A stretch of 64,000 nt of DNA, from the NCBI GenBank assembly GCA_964389755.1, contig CAYMEW010000003.1, forward strand, positions 62,001 through 126,000, written 5' to 3'. The stretch's first letter is position 1; every line of letters starts with the position of its first letter. Under the pieces are notes generated by a model. It was not told where the DNA came from. It was given only the letters and a program-made list of their open reading frames with translations, and did no database searches. Position numbers and translations under genes: made by a program. The stretch comes from JBBSUQ01 sp964389755 (lineage in GTDB: Bacteria; Bacteroidota; Bacteroidia; Flavobacteriales_D; Crocinitomicaceae). Of the stretch, positions 25,906-32,899 are shown in pieces.

Positions 25906-25930
25906 TTAAAAAAAGCCACTCCGCAGTGGC
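25906..25930 (-). terminator. Rho-independent terminator after the lipoprotein array
   Basis: On the minus strand GCCACT/AGTGGC pairs around a GCGG loop and is followed by a run of seven T. It lies between the last mini-lipoprotein gene and the thioredoxin-like gene. Confidence 0.8.
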
Positions 25931-25962
25931 AGAGTAGCTTTAGTATCAAGCATTGCTGATAA

Positions 25963-26178
25963 TTAGTCTTTCAGGTTGCAAGTCGTTTTGAGTGTTCCTG
26001 AGGAAGCCTCAAGTCCATCACAAGAAGACTCTGCATCTTTTTTCTTCGCATTAAACGTACTGGAAGAGGTACCCACTTGTTCTCCGTTGTTAGTCGTTAC
26101 ACATTCGCAAGTGTAATCTTTTTTGCAAGAAGCAAAAGCGAAGAGCGCTAATGCGGCAATGGCTAAAGTTTTTTTCAT
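25963..26178 (-). CDS. Cys-rich mini-lipoprotein, array member 1
   Basis: A 71-residue lipoprotein. The signal peptide ends in the lipobox FASC (lipidated Cys18), followed by KKDYTCEC. The mature part has four more cysteines (C24, C26, C53, C67), spaced as in the three neighbouring paralogues, so two disulfides are likely. The segment between is Thr/Ser/Asn-rich. It is the most divergent copy (NAKKKDAESSC where the others have ITDHxSDAEAxC). It has its own TATATTTG promoter upstream and a terminator downstream. No known domain; location should be the periplasmic or outer face of an envelope membrane. Confidence 0.82.
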   Translation of the reverse strand: MKKTLAIAALALFAFASCKKDYTCECVTTNNGEQVGTSSSTFNAKKKDAESSCDGLEASSGTLKTTCNLKD

Positions 26179-26211
26179 GTTGAATTAGTATTAAATGTGA
26201 TTATTAGATCG

Positions 26212-26242
26212 CAAATATAAACGGAAAAACCAATTCAACAAA
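26212..26242 (-). promoter_or_regulatory. Promoter of mini-lipoprotein 1
   Basis: On the minus strand TTTG (26242-26239), a 19-nt spacer, then TATATTTG (26219-26212): an exact TAnnTTTG promoter. It lies in the gap between lipoprotein genes 2 and 1, so gene 1 can be transcribed separately. Confidence 0.65.
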
Positions 26243-26258
26243 TATTTCTTAACGAATT

Positions 26259-26474
26259 TTAATCCAATTCACAGCTTTGTGAGTAAGAACCGAAAGATCC
26301 GTTGTTGTCTTTACACGTTGCTTCCGCATCACTTTTGTGGTCGGTGATGGTCGTTGTGGTCGTGTTTGTGGATCCGTCCGGAAATGTTTGTGTACACTTA
26401 CATGTGTAATCTTTCTTGCACGATCCGAGTGCGAGGAAACCGATCGCTGCTGCAGCAAATAATACCTTTTTCAT
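26259..26474 (-). CDS. Cys-rich mini-lipoprotein, array member 2
   Basis: A 71-residue paralogue of its neighbours. Lipobox ALGSC gives lipidated Cys19, followed by KKDYTCKC. Cysteines 25, 27, 54 and 68 keep the family spacing. The middle is Thr-rich (NTTTTTITDHKSDAEATC) and the tail is SCELD. It starts 62 nt after the stop of member 3, across a terminator hairpin, and no consensus promoter is seen directly ahead of it; expression may depend on read-through. Confidence 0.85.
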   Translation of the reverse strand: MKKVLFAAAAIGFLALGSCKKDYTCKCTQTFPDGSTNTTTTTITDHKSDAEATCKDNNGSFGSYSQSCELD

Positions 26475-26493
26475 GTGTTTCAGTTTTAATTGA

Positions 26494-26524
26494 TAAAAAA
26501 AGCAGGACGCTTTATGCGTCCTGC
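26494..26524 (-). terminator. Terminator inside the lipoprotein array
   Basis: On the minus strand a perfect 9-bp stem GCAGGACGC/GCGTCCTGC with an ATAAA loop, followed by seven T. It lies between members 3 and 2 of the array, so it should end or attenuate transcription from the member 4 promoter. Confidence 0.88.
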
Positions 26525-26536
26525 ACTATTTCGAAA

Positions 26537-26761
26537 TTAATCGAGTTCACATTCAGTTTTGTAACCGAGGGCGTTGTTTGTTTGGTCACCTTCGTCACAC
26601 TTCGCTTCCGCATCACTTTTATGATCAGTGATTGTTTCGCTGCTTGAAGTGATTTGCGAACCATCAGATGTATCTGTGGTTACGCAGTTACATGTGTAAT
26701 CTTTCTTGCATGAAGCGAGTCCGAAGAATGCTACTGCCACTACTAAAAATACCTTTTTCAT
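26537..26761 (-). CDS. Cys-rich mini-lipoprotein, array member 3
   Basis: A 74-residue paralogue. Lipobox GLASC gives Cys18, then KKDYTCNC. C24, C26, C55 and C71 are conserved; the core ITDHKSDAEAKC is nearly identical to members 2 and 4, and the tail is TECELD. It starts 42 nt after the stop of member 4 with no promoter between, so the two are probably co-transcribed, ending at the hairpin at 26494-26524. Confidence 0.86.
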   Translation of the reverse strand: MKKVFLVVAVAFFGLASCKKDYTCNCVTTDTSDGSQITSSSETITDHKSDAEAKCDEGDQTNNALGYKTECELD

Positions 26762-26803
26762 GTCGTTTTTATGTTTTGTTTTGAGATTTGCGTGTTTTTA
26801 AGC

Positions 26804-27022
26804 TTAGATCTTATCGAGATCACACTCTGTTTTAACTCCTCCTACCTGAGAGTCGCCTTCGTTGCATTTCGCTTCGGCGTCACTGAGGTGATCGGTAATT
26901 GTGTAAGAAGAGGAAGCTTGTTGTACACCATCGTTGGTTGTTGTACAGTTACAAGTGTAATCCTTTTTGCAGGATGCCAGGGAGATCATGGCCAGCGCTG
27001 CGAATACTACTACTTTTTTCAT
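26804..27022 (-). CDS. Cys-rich mini-lipoprotein, array member 4
   Basis: A 72-residue paralogue at the head of the array. The start is set at 27022 because the lipoprotein signal (MKKVVVFAALAMISLASC) begins there, as in the other copies; the frame is open 15 codons further up, through the promoter. Lipidated Cys18 is followed by KKDYTCNC, and C24, C26, C53 and C67 keep the spacing. The end reads TECDLDKI. A TAACTTTG -7 element lies about 30 nt upstream. Confidence 0.86.
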   Translation of the reverse strand: MKKVVVFAALAMISLASCKKDYTCNCTTTNDGVQQASSSYTITDHLSDAEAKCNEGDSQVGGVKTECDLDKI

Positions 27023-27052
27023 GGTTGCGATTTTATGTTTTTTACTCTGTGA

Positions 27053-27060
27053 CAAAGTTA
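27053..27060 (-). promoter_or_regulatory. -7 promoter element of the lipoprotein array
   Basis: On the minus strand TAACTTTG matches TAnnTTTG exactly, about 30 nt before the member 4 start. No TTG is seen at the ideal -33 distance. Confidence 0.5.
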
Positions 27061-27137
27061 CACGCACTAAATCGCTAAAAAAGGCCTTAGTTTTTAAGAA
27101 TTGTTAAAACACTTATACAAATGTTAAATTCGGTTTA

Positions 27138-27168
27138 TTGTGTTTTTCAGCACTTTGTAGTATGTTTG
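27138..27168 (+). promoter_or_regulatory. Promoter of the OmpA-family gene, giving a near-leaderless transcript
   Basis: TTG at 27138-27140, a 20-nt spacer and TATGTTTG at 27161-27168. The ATG is at 27182, so the expected leader is only about 5-10 nt. Confidence 0.68.
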
Positions 27169-27181
27169 TACAAATCGCACC

Positions 27182-28366
27182 ATGCGTTTTCTGCTACTAT
27201 ATTGTTTCGGGCTGTGGGCTGCAAGCGGTGTTCATGCACAGGAAGGCCGGCCGGTTTCGTCCAAGATCTCGGATTGCGACGGTGCTTTTGTCATTTTGCA
27301 ACCCGGTACGTTTGACCTGCAGTTTTCCGGACGTCCCGGTAATTACAACGACCTGGAAGCTTATCCTTCTCTGGCGAATATTTCAGAAAAAAATGCAATC
27401 TGGTGCTCGTTTATTGCACCGTTTGACGGACGGCTGAGCCTGGAGGCTTCCCTGGCAGAGGGAAATCTGCGGATGATTCTTTTCGAGCCGTTCGGAAGCG
27501 ATGCCTGCGGAGATATCTATTCGGGAAATGCCGAGATAAAGCGAATCGTGTCCAACACTGATGACCGTAAGGTAGGGCTGGGGCTCGAAGTTACAGGCAA
27601 CACATTATACCCGCTCGAACTGATAAAAGGAACGCGGATCTTCTTTTTCTTCGGAACGGACAGTGACCTGCGCACGACACTCAGCCTGAACCTGCATTAT
27701 GAAGCTTTTTCAGCTGACGCAGCCGAAGCGGGAAGCCGGGGACGCGTGATAGACAAGCGGGAAGATCCGTTAACACCGCCATTGAAAATCCTGATCCGCG
27801 ATGCCGAAACCGGTGAGCCGGTGATTGGTGATGTGCTGATCGAAGGAGCGAACAATATCAGCGGTCTTTACCGTGCAAGTGATCTTTATTTTACAGTCGA
27901 GCGCTCCGGGCAGATCTTTGTCAAATGCGATGTGGAAGGCTATTTCTTTTTAGACCGTGCCGAACCGGTTTCGGTGGATACGGAGCACGAGATGGTTATC
28001 TGGCTCGAGCCACTGGGCCAGGGGAAGAGTTTTCAGCTGGAAGAGATCCAGTTTCAGCCCGGAAAGAGCGATTTTACAGCCGGGGCGGAAACAAAACTCA
28101 GGCGTCTGAAGGAATTTTTAGTGCTCAATGAAAATGTGCGTATCGAAATCCAGGGGCACGTTTTTGCACGGGGTGAGAATACGCCGGCTGCACGGAAACT
28201 CTCCGAGGCGCGGGCAAAGCAGGTTTTCAAATTCCTGGTCGAAAACGGTATTGATAAGAACCGGATGACAACCGTGGGACTGGGTAATTCTCAACCGATC
28301 TATCCGGATCCGCGCTTTTCATACGAGGAACAGGCCAACCGGCGCGTGGAGATCAGGGTGCTTTAG
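27182..28366 (+). CDS. OmpA family outer-membrane/peptidoglycan-binding protein
   Basis: 394 residues with a signal peptide (MRFLLLYCFGLWAASGVHAQ). The N-terminal 190 residues form a beta-rich domain (CDGAFVILQPGTFDLQFSG, IWCSFIAPFDGRLSLEAS) of a type common in Bacteroidota OmpA proteins. A carboxypeptidase-regulatory-like stretch (ILIRDAETGEPVIGDVLIEG, about 200-275) follows. The C-terminal OmpA domain (about 280-394) has IQFQPGKSDFTAGAETKL, IEIQGHV, LSEARAKQVFKFLVENGI and NRRVEIRV, which bind the diaminopimelate peptide of peptidoglycan. It links the outer membrane to the wall. Its end overlaps the convergent lnt gene by 14 nt. Confidence 0.85.
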   Translation: MRFLLLYCFGLWAASGVHAQEGRPVSSKISDCDGAFVILQPGTFDLQFSGRPGNYNDLEAYPSLANISEKNAIWCSFIAPFDGRLSLEASLAEGNLRMILFEPFGSDACGDIYSGNAEIKRIVSNTDDRKVGLGLEVTGNTLYPLELIKGTRIFFFFGTDSDLRTTLSLNLHYEAFSADAAEAGSRGRVIDKREDPLTPPLKILIRDAETGEPVIGDVLIEGANNISGLYRASDLYFTVERSGQIFVKCDVEGYFFLDRAEPVSVDTEHEMVIWLEPLGQGKSFQLEEIQFQPGKSDFTAGAETKLRRLKEFLVLNENVRIEIQGHVFARGENTPAARKLSEARAKQVFKFLVENGIDKNRMTTVGLGNSQPIYPDPRFSYEEQANRRVEIRVL

Positions 28367-29981
28367 TTCCTTTCGGACGTATTCCGCTGAGCTTCATGAA
28401 ACGTCGGGCAAGCATGTAGATCAGTAAGAGCACGGCCACGAAGGTGAAACTGCGACCCGTCACATCCCCGTACCTGGTATAGAAGGTCTTATTGCCGTTC
28501 TTTCGCAGTTTTCCTTTGATCACTGCTTTTTCCCACCATCCGGTCTTTTGGATCACGTCACCGCGCTGGTTGATGAAGCAACTGACACCCGTGTTGGCAG
28601 ATCTCGCCACATCACGACGGTTCTCAATGGCACGTAATCGCGCAAAGCTCATGTGTTGCTTGTAGCCCGGTGTATCTTTCCACCAACCGTCATTGGTAAT
28701 AATGAAAATAAGCTGCGCGCCTTTGCGGCATTGTTCGGCCACGAAGCCACCGTAAATCGATTCATAGCAAACGACCGGGGCAAATACTGTTTTTGAAGTG
28801 CGCATGATCTTCGGTTCGTCCTCGATGCCCAGTGTTCCCGAGCCACCGTCCAGGTCAATAGCCAGCTTTTCCAGGAAAGGCATGTAGTTCGAGAACGGAA
28901 TCTTTTCAACGCCGAGTACGAGTTTGGACTTATGCACGAAACGGACATTGTTATTGGCATCGAGCAGCATGGAAGTATTGTAGCTTTCGAAATAACCGGG
29001 ACCATCGTGGTAGGGTCTGCTGGCACGCGAGTGAAATTTCTTAAAAAAGCGGAGTGTACTCGCCCCGATAAAGAGGGATGTGCCCGCCCAACGGTCGCGG
29101 TAGTCGGTGAGGTTTTTGTATAAGGCCAGTCCGCGGAAGTCCTCTTCGTAAAATGATTGCCACAGGGCGGTTTCGGGGGCCACGACAAATTCTGTTTCAG
29201 GACCTACTTTTTGCTCCGCCAGGTCGAGGATCTCCCGCACCTGTTCTTCGACGGGAACATTGAACTTTACTTCATAGGGATCGAGATTGGGCTGGACCGC
29301 TACCACTTCGGAGGTTTTTCCCCGTTCCGTATACGAAAAGTACATCCAGAGCGAAGTTCCGACCGGAAGAAGCAGCAACAGCAGGGAGGTATAAAGGATA
29401 GGGGTCTGGACCCGCCAGGTTTCCCGTTTTAGCAATACGTTCTGAAAAATGCGATATATCACCAGGTTCAGCAACAGTATCCAGGCTGTTCCGCCCAGTA
29501 CGCCGGTGTAACTGTACCATTGTGCGATTTCCGGCACGCGGGAAAAGACGTTCCCGAAGTTCAGCCAGGGCCAGGAAAGTTCCCAGTTATAATGAATAAA
29601 TTCAAAAGCGACCCAGTAAAAGATGAGGCTCAGGTAACCTTCTTTGTGACCGACAAATTTCTTCGTATAATGATAGGCCATAAAGACAAAGGCCATAATG
29701 AGCGAATTCAGGAAGAAGGCGAGGAAAGCTCCCGCTTCTGAAGCGTACCAGATCCACCAGGTACTCCCGGCATTGTAAATGAAAAAGGTGAGGTAAGCGT
29801 GCCAGAATACTTTTCCCGAACGGTATTTGTTGCGGGAGATCACATCTTCCACGAGAAGTAGCGGGACAAGTGCCACGAAACTGAGAAAGAACAGGCTCCC
29901 GGTGTAGGGAAAAGCAAGAACCAGGAGAAGGCCTGATAAGGTACTGAGCAGGTAGCGCCGGGCGCGTGTATTTCCGATCAT
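28353..29981 (-). CDS. lnt: Apolipoprotein N-acyltransferase
   Basis: Adds the third acyl chain to the N-terminal Cys of lipoproteins in the inner membrane. The 542-residue protein has an N-terminal block of about seven membrane helices (1-220) and a nitrilase-fold domain (about 225-500) with the catalytic triad in recognisable settings: Glu in VVAPETALW, Lys in VHKSKLVLGVEKIPF, Cys in APVVCYESIYG. A last membrane helix near 510-530 precedes a basic tail. It probably processes the mini-lipoproteins encoded nearby among many others. It is transcribed alone; the intergenic tandem repeat lies about 125 bp upstream. Confidence 0.95.
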   Translation of the reverse strand: MIGNTRARRYLLSTLSGLLLVLAFPYTGSLFFLSFVALVPLLLVEDVISRNKYRSGKVFWHAYLTFFIYNAGSTWWIWYASEAGAFLAFFLNSLIMAFVFMAYHYTKKFVGHKEGYLSLIFYWVAFEFIHYNWELSWPWLNFGNVFSRVPEIAQWYSYTGVLGGTAWILLLNLVIYRIFQNVLLKRETWRVQTPILYTSLLLLLLPVGTSLWMYFSYTERGKTSEVVAVQPNLDPYEVKFNVPVEEQVREILDLAEQKVGPETEFVVAPETALWQSFYEEDFRGLALYKNLTDYRDRWAGTSLFIGASTLRFFKKFHSRASRPYHDGPGYFESYNTSMLLDANNNVRFVHKSKLVLGVEKIPFSNYMPFLEKLAIDLDGGSGTLGIEDEPKIMRTSKTVFAPVVCYESIYGGFVAEQCRKGAQLIFIITNDGWWKDTPGYKQHMSFARLRAIENRRDVARSANTGVSCFINQRGDVIQKTGWWEKAVIKGKLRKNGNKTFYTRYGDVTGRSFTFVAVLLLIYMLARRFMKLSGIRPKGTKAP

Positions 29982-30323
29982 ACAGTAAAAGTACTATGAA
30001 TTTTTGATTATTACGGATCGATCCGGGGGAATAACGGAGCATCGCAAACCTGGTTTTCAGACCGTGTGGTTTGAAGAACGACATACCTGTGTTAATTTTA
30101 ACAGGATGTTTGATTCATACGTTTTTCATACGGTATCTATGCGGCATTCATGCGGTATTCATGCAGAATTGATGCCGTATTTAAGCGTTTGACCCTCGCG
30201 GGGAAGGTCGTGTGATGCGTTCTCACTTCCGTCATCTTCCTTCGATCAGGAGCGGGATATTGCTTTGTACCTGGCAACCGTACATGTGCATTTCGACCGT
30301 TCATCTGCCAGTCGGCGGAGAAC
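29982..30323. other. Intergenic region without a gene, holding an 11-bp tandem repeat
   Basis: No credible coding frame on either strand; the short open frames have no start context or family pattern. The notable content is the seven-unit 11-bp repeat at 30106-30182. A weak TACTTTTA (-7-like) lies at 29985-29992 on the minus strand just before lnt. Confidence 0.6.
30106..30182. repeat. Seven tandem 11-bp degenerate direct repeats
   Basis: Seven consecutive 11-bp units: ATGTTTGATTC, ATACGTTTTTC, ATACGGTATCT, ATGCGGCATTC, ATGCGGTATTC, ATGCAGAATTG and ATGCCGTATTT. The consensus is roughly ATGCGGTATTC. The unit length is not a multiple of three, so it is not a coding repeat, and it equals about one helical turn, so every unit faces the same side of the DNA. 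It lies 125 bp upstream of the lnt start. Confidence 0.75.
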
Positions 30324-30360
30324 AAAAAGGCCCTGCATTACCGTCTGGCGATGCAGGGCC
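30324..30360 (-). terminator. Rho-independent terminator of the TSP3/OmpA gene
   Basis: A perfect 10-bp stem GGCCCTGCAT/ATGCAGGGCC with a 12-nt loop, followed by TTTTTG on the minus strand. It lies 20 nt after the stop of the 834-residue protein. Confidence 0.9.
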
Positions 30361-30379
30361 TGAATCATATGTTTTCTTT

Positions 30380-32884
30380 TTATTCGAAAATGATGGTCAT
30401 CTCAACACGGCGGTTCTTTTGTCTGCCTTCAGGCGTGTCGTTGGATGCGATCGGCTGCGTTTCTCCGAAGTAGAGTACGTTCAGGCGCGATTCGTCGATT
30501 CCCTGTTGAACCATGAAGCGTTTCACGGATTCGGCACGTTGTTTCGAGAGGATCATGTTTTTCTGAGCGTCTCCGACGTTATCGGTGTGTCCTGCGATCT
30601 GCAGTTTCCATTCCGGACGTTTTTTGAGCACTTCAGCCAGTTCGGTAAGCGAAGGGATAGATCCGGCTTTGATCACATCTTTGGCGGTTTCGAACTCGAG
30701 GTTATCGAAGGCCGTTTTGAGGATCTCTTTCACTTCTTCTTCGATCTCCGGACATCCTTTGTTTTCAATCGTACCCGGTGTGTTCGGGCAGGCATCCTCG
30801 GCATCAATGATTCCGTCGTTATCCGTATCCTGGTAAGGGCATCCCTGATTCTTGATCGGTCCGGCGAGGTACGGGCACTTATCGTCTTTGTCGAGCAGTC
30901 CGTCTCCGTCGGTATCCGGCCACGGACATCCGTTGTTCTCTTCCGGTCCGTAAGTTTCCGGGCAATTGTCGAGGAAGTCGAGAATTCCGTCGCCGTCCGT
31001 ATCCGGGCATCCCTGGTTTACGAGTGGTCCGGCTACTTCCGGGCAGGCATCTTCGCTGTCCATAATTCCGTCGCCGTCGGTATCGGGGCATCCGTTAAAC
31101 GCTGCAAGTCCTGCGACCTCCGGGCAATCGTCTTTCGGGTCGGTAATTCCGTCACCATCCGTATCGGGGCATCCTTTGAATTCCGCAAGACCCGGAAGGT
31201 CCGGGCAGTCATCATCTTTATCCGGGATCTTATCACCGTCCCTGTCCGGGCAGCCGTTGAATTCTGCGAGTCCGGGTGTTTCCGGACAGATATCGTCTTT
31301 ATCCTGGATTCCGTCGCCGTCTGTGTCCGGGCAACCCTTAAAGGCCCACACTCCCGGCACGTCAATACATTCGTCCATTTTATCGGAAACTTTGTCGTCA
31401 TCACGATCGTTCGGATGTCCGTAAAGTACCGGAACGCGGAGGCCGGCGTACACTTCCCCGCCGTAGATCTTTCCGGAAGCAAAAAGCGTTCGGAAATCGG
31501 TTACGCCGATGGTAAGCGGACCGAGTCGTGTGGCGATCCCGCCTTTAAAGCCCGAGTATTTATTGTAAGAAAGCGGCAGGTGTACGCCAAACCAGGCAAA
31601 GTCGTAGCTGGGTGTTACGGAGATCTGGTTTGCCACGTGTACGCGGTTCGGGTTCTTTTTCGATACGAGGTTCACGATCCCGGTGGCGTTGATGTAGAAG
31701 TCTTTCCAGATATTGTAATCCACCTGTACCGATGCCGCGGTAGGTGTGTTCATGAAAAAGGTGCTACCGGTTCCTTCGTTGGTGCTCCATTCGGGGTTAT
31801 TCTTCGAGAGGCTGTCGATTACTTGATCGAATTCGGCGAGATCACCGACTCCTTTAAAAACGGTCAGATCAAAAGGATTGCTGGAATTTACGGTAAAGTT
31901 CCGGCTGAGTCCTCCTTTGGTGAATTTCATTCCCCCGATGTCCGTCACTGATGCTCCGACGCGGAGTTTGTATTTGTTTTTGTCGCGTCGCCAGAGATCG
32001 GTTTCGCCATCCATATCGTATTTGTATTCTTTCCACTTCGGGCGCCATTCATACACGACCCCAAGGTCGAGGCCCAGGCCGAATTTGGAAGCGGGACTGG
32101 TTGATACATTGGTCTGGCTACCGTCGATGTAATTATCGATATTCCCGGAATAGCCGTAGTCGAAATTCCCGTTGAGGTAAAAAGAAGTGTCTTTGGATGA
32201 GATCCCGTAGCCAAAATTGTCGGTATACATGTATGCTGCGCCCATTCCCTGGAGGTATTTTGCGCTTACACCGGCTTTCCAGAAATTGGCACCTTCATCG
32301 GTAATGACCTGCGAATAGTTGAGTTTGAACTCGCGCCATACGAGGCTGTTCATGTTGAGCAGCTTTTCGTTGAACTTCTGGTTGAAGAGTTGCGAATAGT
32401 CGAGCCCGTTTTCCGCGAGCTTGAGCAATTTCGGATCTACCTCGTCGATGTTCACAATGGAACGGATCTTAAATCCTCCCCCGATGGCGATCTTCGGGTT
32501 TATATGGAACATGAAGTTCGCGATATCGATCTGGGAATTGAAATATCCCCCGAGCGTTTTATTCTGCGTGAGGGTGTAGTTATCGAAAAAATAGCGATCG
32601 TAAAAGGTGGAGTCGGGTTTCATCCACAGGGTATCCTTTGTGAACGACTTGACCCACCAGCGTGGCATGTCGCGGGTATCGAAGTATTTTGCGTTCTGCC
32701 ATCCCGTAAAGTTAGCACTTCCGAGGTTGACGTCCCATCTGAAACGGCCGTCCACAAATGCCGCGGGTTGCAGGTCGACGGCCATGACGCCGGCGTAATT
32801 ACTGCTGTGCACTCCCAGGTAATTCTGGGAAAATGCCAGGAACGAGAAAAGGCTCAGTAAACCTGTTAAGTAGTAATGTTTCAT
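30380..32884 (-). CDS. Outer-membrane protein: DUF5723-like domain, TSP3 repeats and OmpA domain
   Basis: 834 residues. A signal peptide (to FLAFSQ, about 20) leads into a long beta-barrel-like DUF5723-type region (about 21-490; NYAGVMAVDLQPAAFVDGRF). Eight thrombospondin type 3 repeats follow (about 494-713; DTDGDGIxDxxDxCPE with GCP). The C-terminal OmpA domain (about 714-834) has LQIAGHTDNVG, LSKQRAESVKRFM and NRRVEMTI. The TSP3 Asp residues bind Ca2+ and make a stiff rod between barrel and wall-binding domain. It is the second gene of an operon, 15 nt after the 722-residue hypothetical protein, and ends at a strong terminator. It resembles the main OmpA-type porins of Bacteroidota. Confidence 0.88.
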   Translation of the reverse strand: MKHYYLTGLLSLFSFLAFSQNYLGVHSSNYAGVMAVDLQPAAFVDGRFRWDVNLGSANFTGWQNAKYFDTRDMPRWWVKSFTKDTLWMKPDSTFYDRYFFDNYTLTQNKTLGGYFNSQIDIANFMFHINPKIAIGGGFKIRSIVNIDEVDPKLLKLAENGLDYSQLFNQKFNEKLLNMNSLVWREFKLNYSQVITDEGANFWKAGVSAKYLQGMGAAYMYTDNFGYGISSKDTSFYLNGNFDYGYSGNIDNYIDGSQTNVSTSPASKFGLGLDLGVVYEWRPKWKEYKYDMDGETDLWRRDKNKYKLRVGASVTDIGGMKFTKGGLSRNFTVNSSNPFDLTVFKGVGDLAEFDQVIDSLSKNNPEWSTNEGTGSTFFMNTPTAASVQVDYNIWKDFYINATGIVNLVSKKNPNRVHVANQISVTPSYDFAWFGVHLPLSYNKYSGFKGGIATRLGPLTIGVTDFRTLFASGKIYGGEVYAGLRVPVLYGHPNDRDDDKVSDKMDECIDVPGVWAFKGCPDTDGDGIQDKDDICPETPGLAEFNGCPDRDGDKIPDKDDDCPDLPGLAEFKGCPDTDGDGITDPKDDCPEVAGLAAFNGCPDTDGDGIMDSEDACPEVAGPLVNQGCPDTDGDGILDFLDNCPETYGPEENNGCPWPDTDGDGLLDKDDKCPYLAGPIKNQGCPYQDTDNDGIIDAEDACPNTPGTIENKGCPEIEEEVKEILKTAFDNLEFETAKDVIKAGSIPSLTELAEVLKKRPEWKLQIAGHTDNVGDAQKNMILSKQRAESVKRFMVQQGIDESRLNVLYFGETQPIASNDTPEGRQKNRRVEMTIIFE
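30746..31405 (-). repeat. DNA encoding eight thrombospondin type 3 repeats
   Basis: Eight tandem units of 81-87 bp within the 834-residue gene, encoding Ca2+-binding D-x-D-x-D-G repeats. The last units are the most divergent (GCPWP and GCPYQ linkers). Coordinates follow from residue counts and are accurate to a few codons. Confidence 0.8.
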
Positions 32885-32899
32885 GTTCTCATAAGTTAA

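Noticed and set aside
30746..31405. Regular DNA repeats that might be read as a CRISPR array
   Set aside because: The units encode TSP3 repeats in one open frame, vary throughout, and have no repeat/spacer alternation or cas genes.
30212..31951. Long open frame (579 codons) on the plus strand
   Set aside because: It runs opposite to the TSP3/OmpA gene; the low-complexity DG-rich repeats give an open antisense frame. It has no start context and no family pattern.
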